Shown here piece by piece: positions 19,343-27,299 of a stretch of 64,000 nt of DNA. The position numbers were made by a program, and so were the translations under genes. The notes under the pieces were generated by a model. It saw nothing but the letters and a program-made list of their open reading frames with translations. It was not told the origin of the DNA and searched no databases. Position 1 is the stretch's first letter. Each line of letters starts with the position of its first letter. This DNA comes from Vagococcus allomyrinae (GTDB lineage Bacteria > Bacillota > Bacilli > Lactobacillales > Vagococcaceae): contig NZ_JAEEGA010000004.1 in the NCBI RefSeq assembly GCF_017829975.1, positions 248,001 to 312,000 on the forward strand, in the 5' to 3' direction.

Positions 19343-19381
19343 CTGTGGCAGCCCCTAATGACAATGGGTTGCCACAGTTTA
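19343..19381 (+). terminator. Terminator after the GH38 operon
   Basis: The arms at 19343-19354 (CTGTGGCAGCCC) and 19366-19377 pair over 12 bp with one mismatch and are followed by TTTATTTAT. It lies 17 bp after the GH38 stop. Confidence 0.8.
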
Positions 19382-19456
19382 TTTATACGCCCTCCTTTTG
19401 AGAGTGTTAGCTTCGTGAAACTAGTGCTATAATTAGCAGTGAAGGAGATGATAGCT

Positions 19457-19978
19457 ATGATCGTAAGAACCATTACCCAAGCTGATTACCATGAGGTGGA
19501 TCAGTTGATTAGAAAAGCCTTCACTTCCTCTAGTTATGGCTACGGAAATGAAGCAGAGCTTGTCCAAAAAATTCGTGCTGAAAAACATTATCAGAACGAA
19601 TTGGAAGTAGTGGCGGTTGAGGATCAGCAGATTTTAGGCCATGGTCTTTTAAGCGATGTAGTGATTGAAAGCAAAGAGGTTGATCGTGTTGGTTTAGTCT
19701 TAGCCCCTCTTTCCGTTTTACCTGACTGTCAACAGCGAGGCATTGGCAAATTAATCATGAGCGAACTTGAACGTCGAGCCACAGAGCTGGGCTATCCCTA
19801 TATTAGCATCTTAGGTCATCCAACCTATTACACGCGGTTTGGTTATACTGCCGCAAAGAACTTTGGGATAGTGCCTCCTTTTGAGGTGCCCGATGAGGCT
19901 TTTCTGATCAAACCATTAACGAAGGATGGCTTAAAAAATTGTGAAGGCATCCTTAGGTATTCGCAAGCCTTTGCTTGA
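19457..19978 (+). CDS. GNAT-family N-acetyltransferase
   Basis: A 173-residue acetyltransferase. The acetyl-CoA loop reads VLPDCQQRGIGKLIMSELE, and the C-terminal part has GHPTYYTRFGYT, the YhbS-like signature. The ATG at 19457 is chosen because GAAGGAGATG lies just upstream. An extended -10 box, TGC-TATAAT (19425-19433), precedes it, so it is its own transcription unit. Substrate unknown; YhbS-like members are thought to act on amino groups of small molecules or proteins. Confidence 0.88.
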   Translation: MIVRTITQADYHEVDQLIRKAFTSSSYGYGNEAELVQKIRAEKHYQNELEVVAVEDQQILGHGLLSDVVIESKEVDRVGLVLAPLSVLPDCQQRGIGKLIMSELERRATELGYPYISILGHPTYYTRFGYTAAKNFGIVPPFEVPDEAFLIKPLTKDGLKNCEGILRYSQAFA

Positions 19979-20039
19979 TTTGTTAGACTCTTTTCAAGCT
20001 GAGAAACTCGTTCGTGAAAACCTGTTTCACAACTAAAAG

Positions 20040-20072
20040 CCGTCTGGAAATAAAATCCAGACGGTTTTTTTT
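20040..20072 (+). terminator. Terminator after the GNAT gene
   Basis: The stem CCGTCTGGA / TCCAGACGG (20040-20048, 20056-20064) is followed by eight T residues. A textbook rho-independent terminator. Confidence 0.9.
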
Positions 20073-20400
20073 ACTTTATAGGAAATTATAAAACTTTCTC
20101 TATATCGTAGTTTGGATCCAACTTCACGAGTCACCCCCTTCGGGAAAAAGACAAAATTATTTTAGTAATAATAAATAACTTCCATAAAACAATTTTTGAA
20201 TTAATCGAATAAAATAATAAATTTAATTCGGTGAAAGATGAGTTTTTACGCAATTACTCCACAACTCAAAAGGCTTGTAGTTACACTACAAGCCTTTTGC
20301 TGATTCTAGAAATAAAGACAACTACTTTTGCAATTAGGAGCTTCTATGAATATCCTAGCAATTATAGCATTGCAAGATGAAATAAGACAACTTTAAACGA
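20073..20400. other. Gene-free boundary segment with a perfect 15-bp hairpin
   Basis: No ORF with a ribosome site was found. An AT-rich stretch leads to the inverted repeat CAAAAGGCTTGTAGT at 20267-20281 with its exact complement at 20285-20299 and a 3-base loop. There is no T-tract on either side, so it is not a clear terminator. The segment marks the left edge of the variable island. Confidence 0.6.
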
Positions 20401-20409
20401 GAAATCAAC

Positions 20410-20445
20410 AAAACAGGACTTGTGAATTTACAAATCCTGTTTACA
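20410..20445 (-). terminator. Terminator after the AAA_13 ATPase gene
   Basis: On the minus strand AAACAGGATTTGT and ACAAGTCCTGTTTT form a stem with one G-T or mismatch position about 10 bp after the ATPase stop. Confidence 0.7.
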
Positions 20446-20453
20446 ATAATATT

Positions 20454-22634
20454 CTAGTTATGCTTGTTCGCATTCTTCCAATGTTTATTAAAGTGGCTTT
20501 CTGCTCCGTTGTCTCTAAAACACTTTTGCATCATAGTTTTAATATCGTCTCTATTTTTTCCGTTTAAATCCGCTTCAAGGTCTGGAAAATAGTGAGAGTT
20601 TGTATTAAAAAGATTTTTTGCATCTTTGTTGTCTTTATAGAAATCTTCTTTTCCATTAAAGACTACATATGTTTCGATAATTCTTCTAATGGGATTGAGC
20701 ATCATTTCTGGCTTTTCTTCCTTATATAAGAAAACAAGTTCATGCCAAAGAGCCTCATAATTTGTTTTGAAATCTTGCTGTTTATTCTCAATTTTACCAA
20801 TTTTTGTTTGACCATCGCAACGCTGAAGCTTATAAAAGTTGTTTTCCTCAAAAGCATTTTTACCATCTCTTCGATTTTTTGCTTCGAAAGAGCAGTTCAA
20901 ATAAAAGAATATGTTATGCGTAAGTAATATAAACTTATCAGAACTAGAGCTTTTATCACACTTTTTAATCGTTTTTTGAAGTTCATCAATAATTAGGTAT
21001 TGCATCGTATCATCATTTGAAGTCATAGGGTCATCGAAAATGATAATTTTATTAATATTATCGGGAGAGTCCGAAACTTCAGAGAGTTTTTCGATAAAAT
21101 ATAAAAAAGCAATTATATTTTTTTCTCCAGTTGACAGCTCGGTGATTGGCCTAATTTCCTCTGAAAGGTTTTTGATCTCGTAAAATTCTTGATTATCCGC
21201 TTTTTTTCTGACTAGCTCAAATGAAACTGAATGCTTCAACTTGCTGTTAATATTATTGGCTAGCTTTTCTGTGTTTTTAGTTTCATTTTTAAGCGCTACA
21301 ATGTCGCTGTCTATTGCTTCAATTTTCTTTTTTTCTTCGTCTATCTTTGCTTTCTCATTTTCACAGTCTGTTTTTGCCTCTGTTGTCTTTTCCTTCAAAA
21401 GTTCTAGCATAACTAGCTCGGAGTCCAGTTTAAAATCGTCAATTATTTTTTTAACTTCATGCAGCCTAAGAGCTAATCTGGCTTCGTCTTGCTTTACTTC
21501 TAGGTTATTAGAAAACTCGTTATTTTGTTTTATTATTTCTGCATATCTTGGTATAATGCTTTCGAAATTCTCTGGCAAAGACAGGGTTAAGACTTTATCT
21601 TTTTCAAATAGTTTTTTATCTTTTTCATCAAGAGCAGATATAAGTTCGCCTAAGAAAACATTCTGGGATTCAACTATCCTTGAAACGTCTGACCTAATTG
21701 CTTCAGATTCTTCTAGAAAATCTGGGTAAAAGTCTTCTGTTTTTATAACTACTGAAGTAAGAGACTCTTTATACTCATTAATTGTGTTTCTTCCTTTAGC
21801 AATTCGATTTTTTAGGAGTTCAACTTCGTCGGCTGAAAAATAACTTTTTAATAAAGTCATTCTTTCTTCAGTAACTAAATTACCACAGAATGAACATTTT
21901 TCTCCAGGCTTATGGAGAGGCACACCTTCTTCAGCAAAAGTAGTCTTGCTAGCGCTACCAACTAATTCTTCAATTATTATTTTACTTTCAACCTTAGATG
22001 ATAGAATTTCATTCACGGATTCTTGATATTTCGAAAAATCAATTTTAGGGAAAGTGATTGTTTTAGCTACTTTCTTTTCTGATTTTAAAATGCTACTATT
22101 TTTTTCTAGTTCGGTTTTTTCGAGAGTCACAGAATCACTAACTTCTTTTTTGAAAGAATCTTTTCTATAAGTACGGGCATTTTTCACAAGATTGTTATTG
22201 CCCGAAATAGTCGTTGCTGAACTGGTGTAGAATGCTTCAATTTCTTGTTTTTTATCGCTATATTCCTTGTTGCTTTTTTCGAGTTTTGAAAATAAATTTT
22301 GGCTATCGCTATTTTCAGGTGGGTTTATTAGTTTACTTATTTCTTTTATGTTAAGAACAATTTTTTCTTTTTCTTCTTCTTTAGCACTGATTTGGTTGTT
22401 GATTGAAGTGTTCTCAACACCTAGAGTGACTGCATTTAGTTTACTGTCCTCGCCAATAATAGAGTCAAATCCTTGAAAAATACGCACATCTAGTTCTTGT
22501 CCATATTGCTCTTTGATTAATTCAGTGATTGTTGATTTTCCGGTACCATTTTTTCCGAAAACGAAATTAATTTTTTTTCGGAAATCGATTTCATTTCCAA
22601 GGAATACATCAGTTGTATCAATGTTTAGCTTCAT
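20454..22634 (-). CDS. AAA_13-family ABC-type ATPase, possible PrrC/RloC-like anticodon nuclease
   Basis: With the ATG at 22634 (GAGGG upstream) the protein has 726 residues. Walker A is FGKNGTGKST (27-35). A long K/E-rich coiled coil is broken by a zinc-hook-like CSFC (C247, C250). The ABC signature is LSTGEKN (500-506), Walker B is IIIFDDP (530-536) and the switch histidine is in LLTHN. This layout fits the AAA_13 family that contains PrrC and RloC. The C-terminal 150 residues hold NPIRRIIETY and NTNSHYF, giving R650, E654 and H681. PrrC uses an R-x3-E plus distal H triad, so an RNase role is possible but unproven. It stands alone with its own terminator, in an island with a nuclease and a recombinase. 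Confidence 0.8.
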   Translation of the reverse strand: MKLNIDTTDVFLGNEIDFRKKINFVFGKNGTGKSTITELIKEQYGQELDVRIFQGFDSIIGEDSKLNAVTLGVENTSINNQISAKEEEKEKIVLNIKEISKLINPPENSDSQNLFSKLEKSNKEYSDKKQEIEAFYTSSATTISGNNNLVKNARTYRKDSFKKEVSDSVTLEKTELEKNSSILKSEKKVAKTITFPKIDFSKYQESVNEILSSKVESKIIIEELVGSASKTTFAEEGVPLHKPGEKCSFCGNLVTEERMTLLKSYFSADEVELLKNRIAKGRNTINEYKESLTSVVIKTEDFYPDFLEESEAIRSDVSRIVESQNVFLGELISALDEKDKKLFEKDKVLTLSLPENFESIIPRYAEIIKQNNEFSNNLEVKQDEARLALRLHEVKKIIDDFKLDSELVMLELLKEKTTEAKTDCENEKAKIDEEKKKIEAIDSDIVALKNETKNTEKLANNINSKLKHSVSFELVRKKADNQEFYEIKNLSEEIRPITELSTGEKNIIAFLYFIEKLSEVSDSPDNINKIIIFDDPMTSNDDTMQYLIIDELQKTIKKCDKSSSSDKFILLTHNIFFYLNCSFEAKNRRDGKNAFEENNFYKLQRCDGQTKIGKIENKQQDFKTNYEALWHELVFLYKEEKPEMMLNPIRRIIETYVVFNGKEDFYKDNKDAKNLFNTNSHYFPDLEADLNGKNRDDIKTMMQKCFRDNGAESHFNKHWKNANKHN

Positions 22635-22724
22635 ATTTAGCCCTCTTTTCCGTTCCTCTATGTAGCTTATCTTGTTTTTTTGACAATTTTTAGCCCTCCA
22701 ATTGGTTTTTGTGACTTCTTTCAT

Positions 22725-23267
22725 TATATCAAATGTTCAAAGCTATGACTAACAAAATCATAAAAGCATTTTTATCAAAATTGACAGAAATATAATTGCC
22801 TTATACTAGCGCTAATAAAACCAATATATTGGAGGCACCCAATGTGAAGAATTTAGATGAGTAAATACGTGACTAGTTAAACAATAGCACCAGCCGATAA
22901 GTAAAATATGGAGCGATAATACGTTACAAGTTTTTGTTTCAAATATATGTACTGCTTATATCATTTTATGATTAATTCTTGTATCCAGTATTTGACGCTT
23001 CAATATCATTATTAATGTATTAAACATATCAGCCTGACTCAATGAGTTAATATTTTAATACAAACCTCCGACAGATAGACTATCTACATAACTATATATC
23101 GGGTAGATAAAGTCTACAGGAGATACAGCACTATAACCCATGAAACATAAACCTGAATAGGATATACTTTTTAATAACTTAAACTCCGAAAATTATAACT
23201 TGAAGTATGATATAATTTTACTAAGAAATTACTCTTTCTAAATGGGTATTACACAAGGAGAATCTAC
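22725..23267. other. Gene-free intergenic segment with recombinase-leader remnant and inverted repeat
   Basis: No credible ORF was found. At 22805-22835 a leader ending AATATATTGGAGG closely copies the ribosome-site region of the serine recombinase (24758-24788), but the following ATG is at once stopped by TGA. At 23076-23087 and 23103-23116 TAGACTATCTAC and its near complement form an imperfect inverted repeat. Promoters of the two divergent genes must also lie here. Confidence 0.65.
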
Positions 23268-24620
23268 ATGAAAAATAATATTGCAGGATTATCAATGAGT
23301 TTTTCTCATATGAATTTTAAAAATATTGATTTAATATCATTTAATTCCTATAATTCGTTATTAGACTATGATATAACAGTTATTGATTTAGGGGTTGTTC
23401 CATTAGAATATCGATCTAATGAGACCTATGCTGGTAAAAGATTACTCAAAGAAGATAGCTCATTTCAGTTTCTTTCTGATTTCAAAAGAAGAAAAGAAGA
23501 AATTAAAGACTTATTAGCTCTTGGAAAATCAATTTATGTAATTCTTCCAGTAGAGCCTAGTTTCTATATTTATACAGGAAGACAGGAGCATTCAGGAACT
23601 GGTAGAAATCGACAAACTACTAATATAGTTAACGAATTTAATATATTAGACATTTTACCGATAAATATAAATATGACCGCAGGTTTTGGCAGTAAAATTT
23701 CATGTTCAGCAGATTCTATATATAGAAATCTATTGGAAATAAAAGACATGGAATATTATTATACAACTTATTTTAATTCTAAAGATATGGGTATACCCGT
23801 TGCCTATATCGCTAATACTGAAAAAACTATTTCAAAAGCTTTTCCAATGGGCGAAGGCCACCTCATAATTTTTCCAGATGTTTTTGATGAAGGTAATTAT
23901 TCAAATGCGAAGGAGTATCGAACTGTGATAAATTTATTTCTTCACACTATCGATGATTTAGAAGAAGAAATAAAAACTTCATTAGACGGCTACTCTCTTC
24001 CTGAATGGACAAATAAATACAATATCTTTGATGAAGAAAATAAAATGAAAGAAATTGAGGAGCTAAACTCAAATATTGATAGTTTGAAAAATAAAAAGAC
24101 AAATACTGAAAATGAATTGGCAAGAATACAGAAGTATAAGCTAGCCTTTACTTCAACAGGCAAGGAACTAGAAACTATAGTGTATGAGATGCTTACAGAC
24201 ATGGGCTTTAAAAGCATGCCTGTTGAGCATAATCGAGCGGATGGAGTCTTTGAATATGAGGGCATGAAAATAGTAACAGAAGTCAAAGGTGTTAATGGTA
24301 GTTCTGCTGAAAAGCATGGAGCTCAACTAGAAAAATGGGTTGCGGAGTTTATTGAAAAAGAAGAGCAAGTACCTAAGGGTATATTAATTGTGAATGGCTT
24401 CAGGAAAAAAGACTTATCTTCAAGAACTGAAGAAGTTTTCCCGAATCAAATGGTCAATTATTCAACAAAACGAGATCATTGCTTAATTTCAACGATACAA
24501 TTACTCGGGCTTTTTATTGAAGTAAAAAATAATCCATCTGAGAAGAAATCAATTATGAATAAGTTTTTAAGCACAGTAGGTGTCTATGCTGAGTTTAAGA
24601 ATTACAAAACTTTTTTATGA
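23268..24620 (+). CDS. PD-(D/E)XK nuclease-domain protein, restriction-endonuclease-like
   Basis: A 450-residue protein with AAGGAGA upstream of the ATG. The first 230 residues alternate hydrophobic strands and helices (YDITVIDLGVVP, SIYVILPVEPS, GEGHLIIFPDVF) and look like a Rossmann-type sensor fold I cannot name. A coiled coil covers about 255-292. The C-terminal 150 residues match a PD-(D/E)XK core: a helix with GKELE (E300/E302), D325 in RADG and TEVKG (E338, K340). Members cut or bind DNA. No methyltransferase partner is present, so this is not an ordinary type II system. It is divergent from the AAA_13 ATPase and just upstream of a recombinase, so a defence role is likely but inferred. 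Confidence 0.65.
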   Translation: MKNNIAGLSMSFSHMNFKNIDLISFNSYNSLLDYDITVIDLGVVPLEYRSNETYAGKRLLKEDSSFQFLSDFKRRKEEIKDLLALGKSIYVILPVEPSFYIYTGRQEHSGTGRNRQTTNIVNEFNILDILPININMTAGFGSKISCSADSIYRNLLEIKDMEYYYTTYFNSKDMGIPVAYIANTEKTISKAFPMGEGHLIIFPDVFDEGNYSNAKEYRTVINLFLHTIDDLEEEIKTSLDGYSLPEWTNKYNIFDEENKMKEIEELNSNIDSLKNKKTNTENELARIQKYKLAFTSTGKELETIVYEMLTDMGFKSMPVEHNRADGVFEYEGMKIVTEVKGVNGSSAEKHGAQLEKWVAEFIEKEEQVPKGILIVNGFRKKDLSSRTEEVFPNQMVNYSTKRDHCLISTIQLLGLFIEVKNNPSEKKSIMNKFLSTVGVYAEFKNYKTFL

Positions 24621-24794
24621 TACTTTCCTGAGATGATTAGATAACACCAAATGACCAATAAACTATGCAATAGATATGTCTGTAATCTTGAGGGAATTAC
24701 AGGCTTTTTATTTTGCCTATAGACCACTCTTTATTCATATAACCCTTACCATGGTAATAGCACTAACAAATACTAATATATTGGAGGTCTCTAT

Positions 24795-25451
24795 ATGAGA
24801 ACAGCAGAAGACAAACACCAACAAATTAAAGTCGCATACGCCCGCGTTTCAACCGCAGAAGATGCTCGTCAACACCAAAAATATGGTCTAGGCGTCCAGA
24901 TAAGCGCCCTAGAGCATTGCGACTATCTTTTTCAGGAAAGGCACTCAGGGTCAGACGACAACCGTTCAGAATTCAATAAGGCGATTAAACTTGCCAAGAA
25001 ACTTTCTAAAGAGGGTCATGAAGTTAGCCTAGTGGTTTACAAAATGGATAGACTCGCCAGAAAAACCAGCACCTTACTTCGGACAATTGAAGAACTCAAA
25101 GAACATAAGGTAGAGTTTGTCAGCATCAAGGAGAATGTTGATACTTCTACACCCTCCGGCATATTGTTCTACCAGATGATTTCTGTCTTTAGCGAATATG
25201 AGCTAAACTCTCTCAAGATGAGAACTATAGAAGGTTTGCAACGAGCCAAGGCCCAAGGTAAAAAACTTGGTAACCAAGGTTTACCTAAAAAGACAGAAGA
25301 TAAAATTTTGCGCCTATACCAATTGAATGAGATGACTATCAAAGATATTGCTAAGAAATGTAAAGTAAGTGAAACGACCGTCTACAATGTCGCTCGGCGC
25401 AACGGTTTAAATCGTCGGAATACTTCAAAAAAACCTACACTTTTCAGTTAA
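24795..25451 (+). CDS. Serine recombinase (resolvase/invertase family)
   Basis: A 218-residue small serine recombinase. The catalytic motif is AYARVST with S19 and R17; YKMDRLARK supplies the conserved DR.AR residues, followed by a long E helix with FSEYELNSLKMRT. The C-terminal HTH (MTIKDIAKKCKVSETTVYNVARR) binds DNA. It starts after ATATTGGAGGTCTCTAT. Length and domains fit Tn3-type resolvases or plasmid/phage invertases rather than large integrases. An imperfect inverted repeat right after the stop is a candidate recombination site. Its presence marks the island as mobile or formerly mobile. Confidence 0.9.
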   Translation: MRTAEDKHQQIKVAYARVSTAEDARQHQKYGLGVQISALEHCDYLFQERHSGSDDNRSEFNKAIKLAKKLSKEGHEVSLVVYKMDRLARKTSTLLRTIEELKEHKVEFVSIKENVDTSTPSGILFYQMISVFSEYELNSLKMRTIEGLQRAKAQGKKLGNQGLPKKTEDKILRLYQLNEMTIKDIAKKCKVSETTVYNVARRNGLNRRNTSKKPTLFS

Positions 25452-25472
25452 ATTATGTTAATATTTTGGTAA

Positions 25473-25627
25473 CCAATACTTCAACAAACGAACGTTTGGT
25501 TGAGTCCTGAAACATATATACCGATATATTTCAAAGCACTGATTCTATAAGGGTATCGCCTTTTAAAGTTGGTGCTTTTTTCATGTTTTTAGAAATTAAT
25601 CTGACGTTCGTTTGGTGTAGGTATTGG
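25473..25627. repeat. Imperfect 24-bp inverted repeats downstream of the recombinase (candidate res site)
   Basis: CCAATACTTCAACAAACGAA at 25473-25492, extended to 25495, and its near complement at 25604-25627 match at 21 of 24 positions, 108 bp apart. Both have an ACGTTCGTTTG core. They lie directly after the serine recombinase stop and before the next gene. Small serine recombinases act on paired inverted half-sites near their gene, so these may be its binding sites. Confidence 0.55.
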
Positions 25628-25655
25628 CAAAACAAACAAAGGAGGATTTTTAGCT

Positions 25656-26780
25656 TTGAAAGAATTAAGAAAAGTAGTTTTTGCATTAGGGTTGGTGACA
25701 CTAATCGCGCTATTAGTTGGTTGTTCAAATAAAGAAGCCGCACCGAGCAGTAGCGATGATTTTGAAAGTTCAAGTTCGTTTCTCCCGACATCCATACCAG
25801 AGGAATCAACCATGGAAAGTAGTTCCGAGGAGGAAGATGAAGAAATTGACTATTCAGGGAAAATCATTGCTTTTACATTTGTTTCTTTTCAGCCAACAGA
25901 TAGCACTGGATCGGTCTTAGAAGAGCGATTTAATTTGGAAGAAATAAATTCAACCACTGGATCATCGAAAGTTATAAAGGAATTTGCGAATTATAAAAAA
26001 AGAGAGACAAGAATGAAAGCTATAAATACGACTTTTGGCGAAAATACCCTTTCCAACAGAGCGTGTTTTGATGGCGATTTTAATAGACTTGTATACACTG
26101 AAGAGTTTCCTGATGGCTCCTTGCATGTTGGATGGATTGACTCGGAAGGAGAAAAGACAGATGTAACAGGTAAAATTTCTAAACAGGATAGTTTTTCAGA
26201 CTCAGCACCTAAGCATTGCAATCCGCGTTTTATTGATGATAATTTCTATTTCACTGATGCAACTAGTGGAGATAAAAAAGTCATGTATATACCAATCAAC
26301 GATATTTCACTAAATAAATTACAGGAGTTTGCACCGCCTGAAATAAAAATGAAAAAGGACTCTGCTTATGAAATATATCCATCAATCAGTGGCGGTTATA
26401 TTAATAGTAAAACTAATACGGATGATTTTAGTACTCGTACAATCTCAGAAATACATCCAAATGGAAATCAAGCGTCTGGCTTTTTTGTTTCATGGCTGGG
26501 TGAAAGTAATTTTCTCGATAGTGAAATGAATTCAAGGAATACAGAAAACGAAGAACCAGTCAGCTTATTGCCAGAAAATTCAAGGTCAAATGTAGGCGTG
26601 ATTGCTTCCTCAGATAGGAAAGAGGTTTTATTTTGCTCTAAACAAGGCGTAGATGACCTAGAGGCTTTTATTGCCCCTACCGACGGCGGAGAGCCTCGAA
26701 AGCTTGTTGACTATAAAGAGCCTAGAACAAGCGACAATCAACCAGCTCAAAGGTTCTTCATTCAGTGGGATGTTAAATAA
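25656..26780 (+). CDS. Putative lipoprotein of unknown function
   Basis: A 374-residue protein starting at a TTG with AAAGGAGG about 12 bases upstream. The signal peptide ends in lipobox LVGC (C23), followed by a Ser/Glu-rich linker (about 30-65). The mature part has repeated short strands (FDGDFNRLVYTEEF, DDNFYFTDATSG, ASSDRKEVLFCSK) that resemble a TolB-like beta-propeller, but no family is recognised. It would sit on the outer face of the membrane. It is followed by a small zinc-ribbon gene on the same strand. Function unknown. Confidence 0.65.
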   Translation: MKELRKVVFALGLVTLIALLVGCSNKEAAPSSSDDFESSSSFLPTSIPEESTMESSSEEEDEEIDYSGKIIAFTFVSFQPTDSTGSVLEERFNLEEINSTTGSSKVIKEFANYKKRETRMKAINTTFGENTLSNRACFDGDFNRLVYTEEFPDGSLHVGWIDSEGEKTDVTGKISKQDSFSDSAPKHCNPRFIDDNFYFTDATSGDKKVMYIPINDISLNKLQEFAPPEIKMKKDSAYEIYPSISGGYINSKTNTDDFSTRTISEIHPNGNQASGFFVSWLGESNFLDSEMNSRNTENEEPVSLLPENSRSNVGVIASSDRKEVLFCSKQGVDDLEAFIAPTDGGEPRKLVDYKEPRTSDNQPAQRFFIQWDVK

Positions 26781-26814
26781 TATTAGATAATTCATAAAGA
26801 CAGGAGATAATAAA

Positions 26815-27093
26815 ATGCAAATAGGTCAAGAAATAATCACGTGTAAAAATTGTGGTAGTAATGCGGTGAGCTATGCGGGAAATGTCAACAGGCGGGCAAA
26901 GATGATTATAATAATATCAGTATGCCTATTGTTTACATTGGTATTTACGATATTCGGTATTTTTGCAATTATGTTCGCACTCTGACTGAGGAAATATAAG
27001 CAGACTCCCCATATGTTCACTTGTCAATCTTGTGGTAATACCATATATGCCAGCGAACAGACTTGCCAAGAGTATTGGCGTGAAATTAGTTAG
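26815..27093 (+). pseudogene. Zinc-ribbon membrane protein interrupted by an in-frame TGA
   Basis: AGGAGATAATAAA precedes the ATG at 26815. The frame gives a CKNCGS zinc half-site, one hydrophobic helix, then TGA at 26983-26985 (56 aa). The same frame continues for 35 codons to TAG at 27091 with a second half-site, CQSCGN. A zinc ribbon or membrane segment on both sides of one stop suggests a single 92-residue protein broken by a TGG-to-TGA change, or two half-proteins. The track is too short to be found by length filters. Function unknown. Confidence 0.6.
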
Positions 27094-27115
27094 AAAAAGT
27101 TTTATAGTAGCAGTT

Positions 27116-27150
27116 TAGCCCCATCATTTGAAATGATAGGGCTATTAATT
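27116..27150 (+). terminator. Terminator after the zinc-ribbon gene
   Basis: AGCCCCATCATT pairs with AATGATAGGGCT around a short loop and is followed by ATTAATTTT. It lies about 25 bp after the TAG. Confidence 0.7.
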
Positions 27151-27160
27151 TTATCGAAAA

Positions 27161-27192
27161 AAATAACCCTCTTCTGCGTAGAAACAGAAGAG
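27161..27192 (-). terminator. Terminator of the NagB-like/PTS operon
   Basis: On the minus strand CTCTTCTG (27185-27192) pairs with CAGAAGAG (27169-27176), followed after GGTTA by a run of T. It ends the operon that starts at 29912. Confidence 0.75.
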
Positions 27193-27299
27193 AGCCAACT
27201 TAAATATTTTGCTATTTTTCTTTCAGGGCTGACTTCGATGTCCCTTGCTTCTAATTGCTAAAGCAATAAGAGCAATGGCAACGCCTCGTCCAGCTTTTC

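Noticed and set aside
20267-20299. Perfect 15-bp hairpin as an attachment site or terminator
   Set aside because: No T-tract on either strand and no second copy seen in the window, so neither role can be supported.
21241-21729. 162-residue plus-strand frame opposite the AAA_13 ATPase
   Set aside because: Serine/phenylalanine-rich product is the antisense of a K/E-rich coiled coil; no ribosome site.
25589-25813. Two overlapping minus-strand frames upstream of the lipoprotein gene
   Set aside because: They overlap the start and signal peptide of the 25656 lipoprotein gene and have no ribosome sites.
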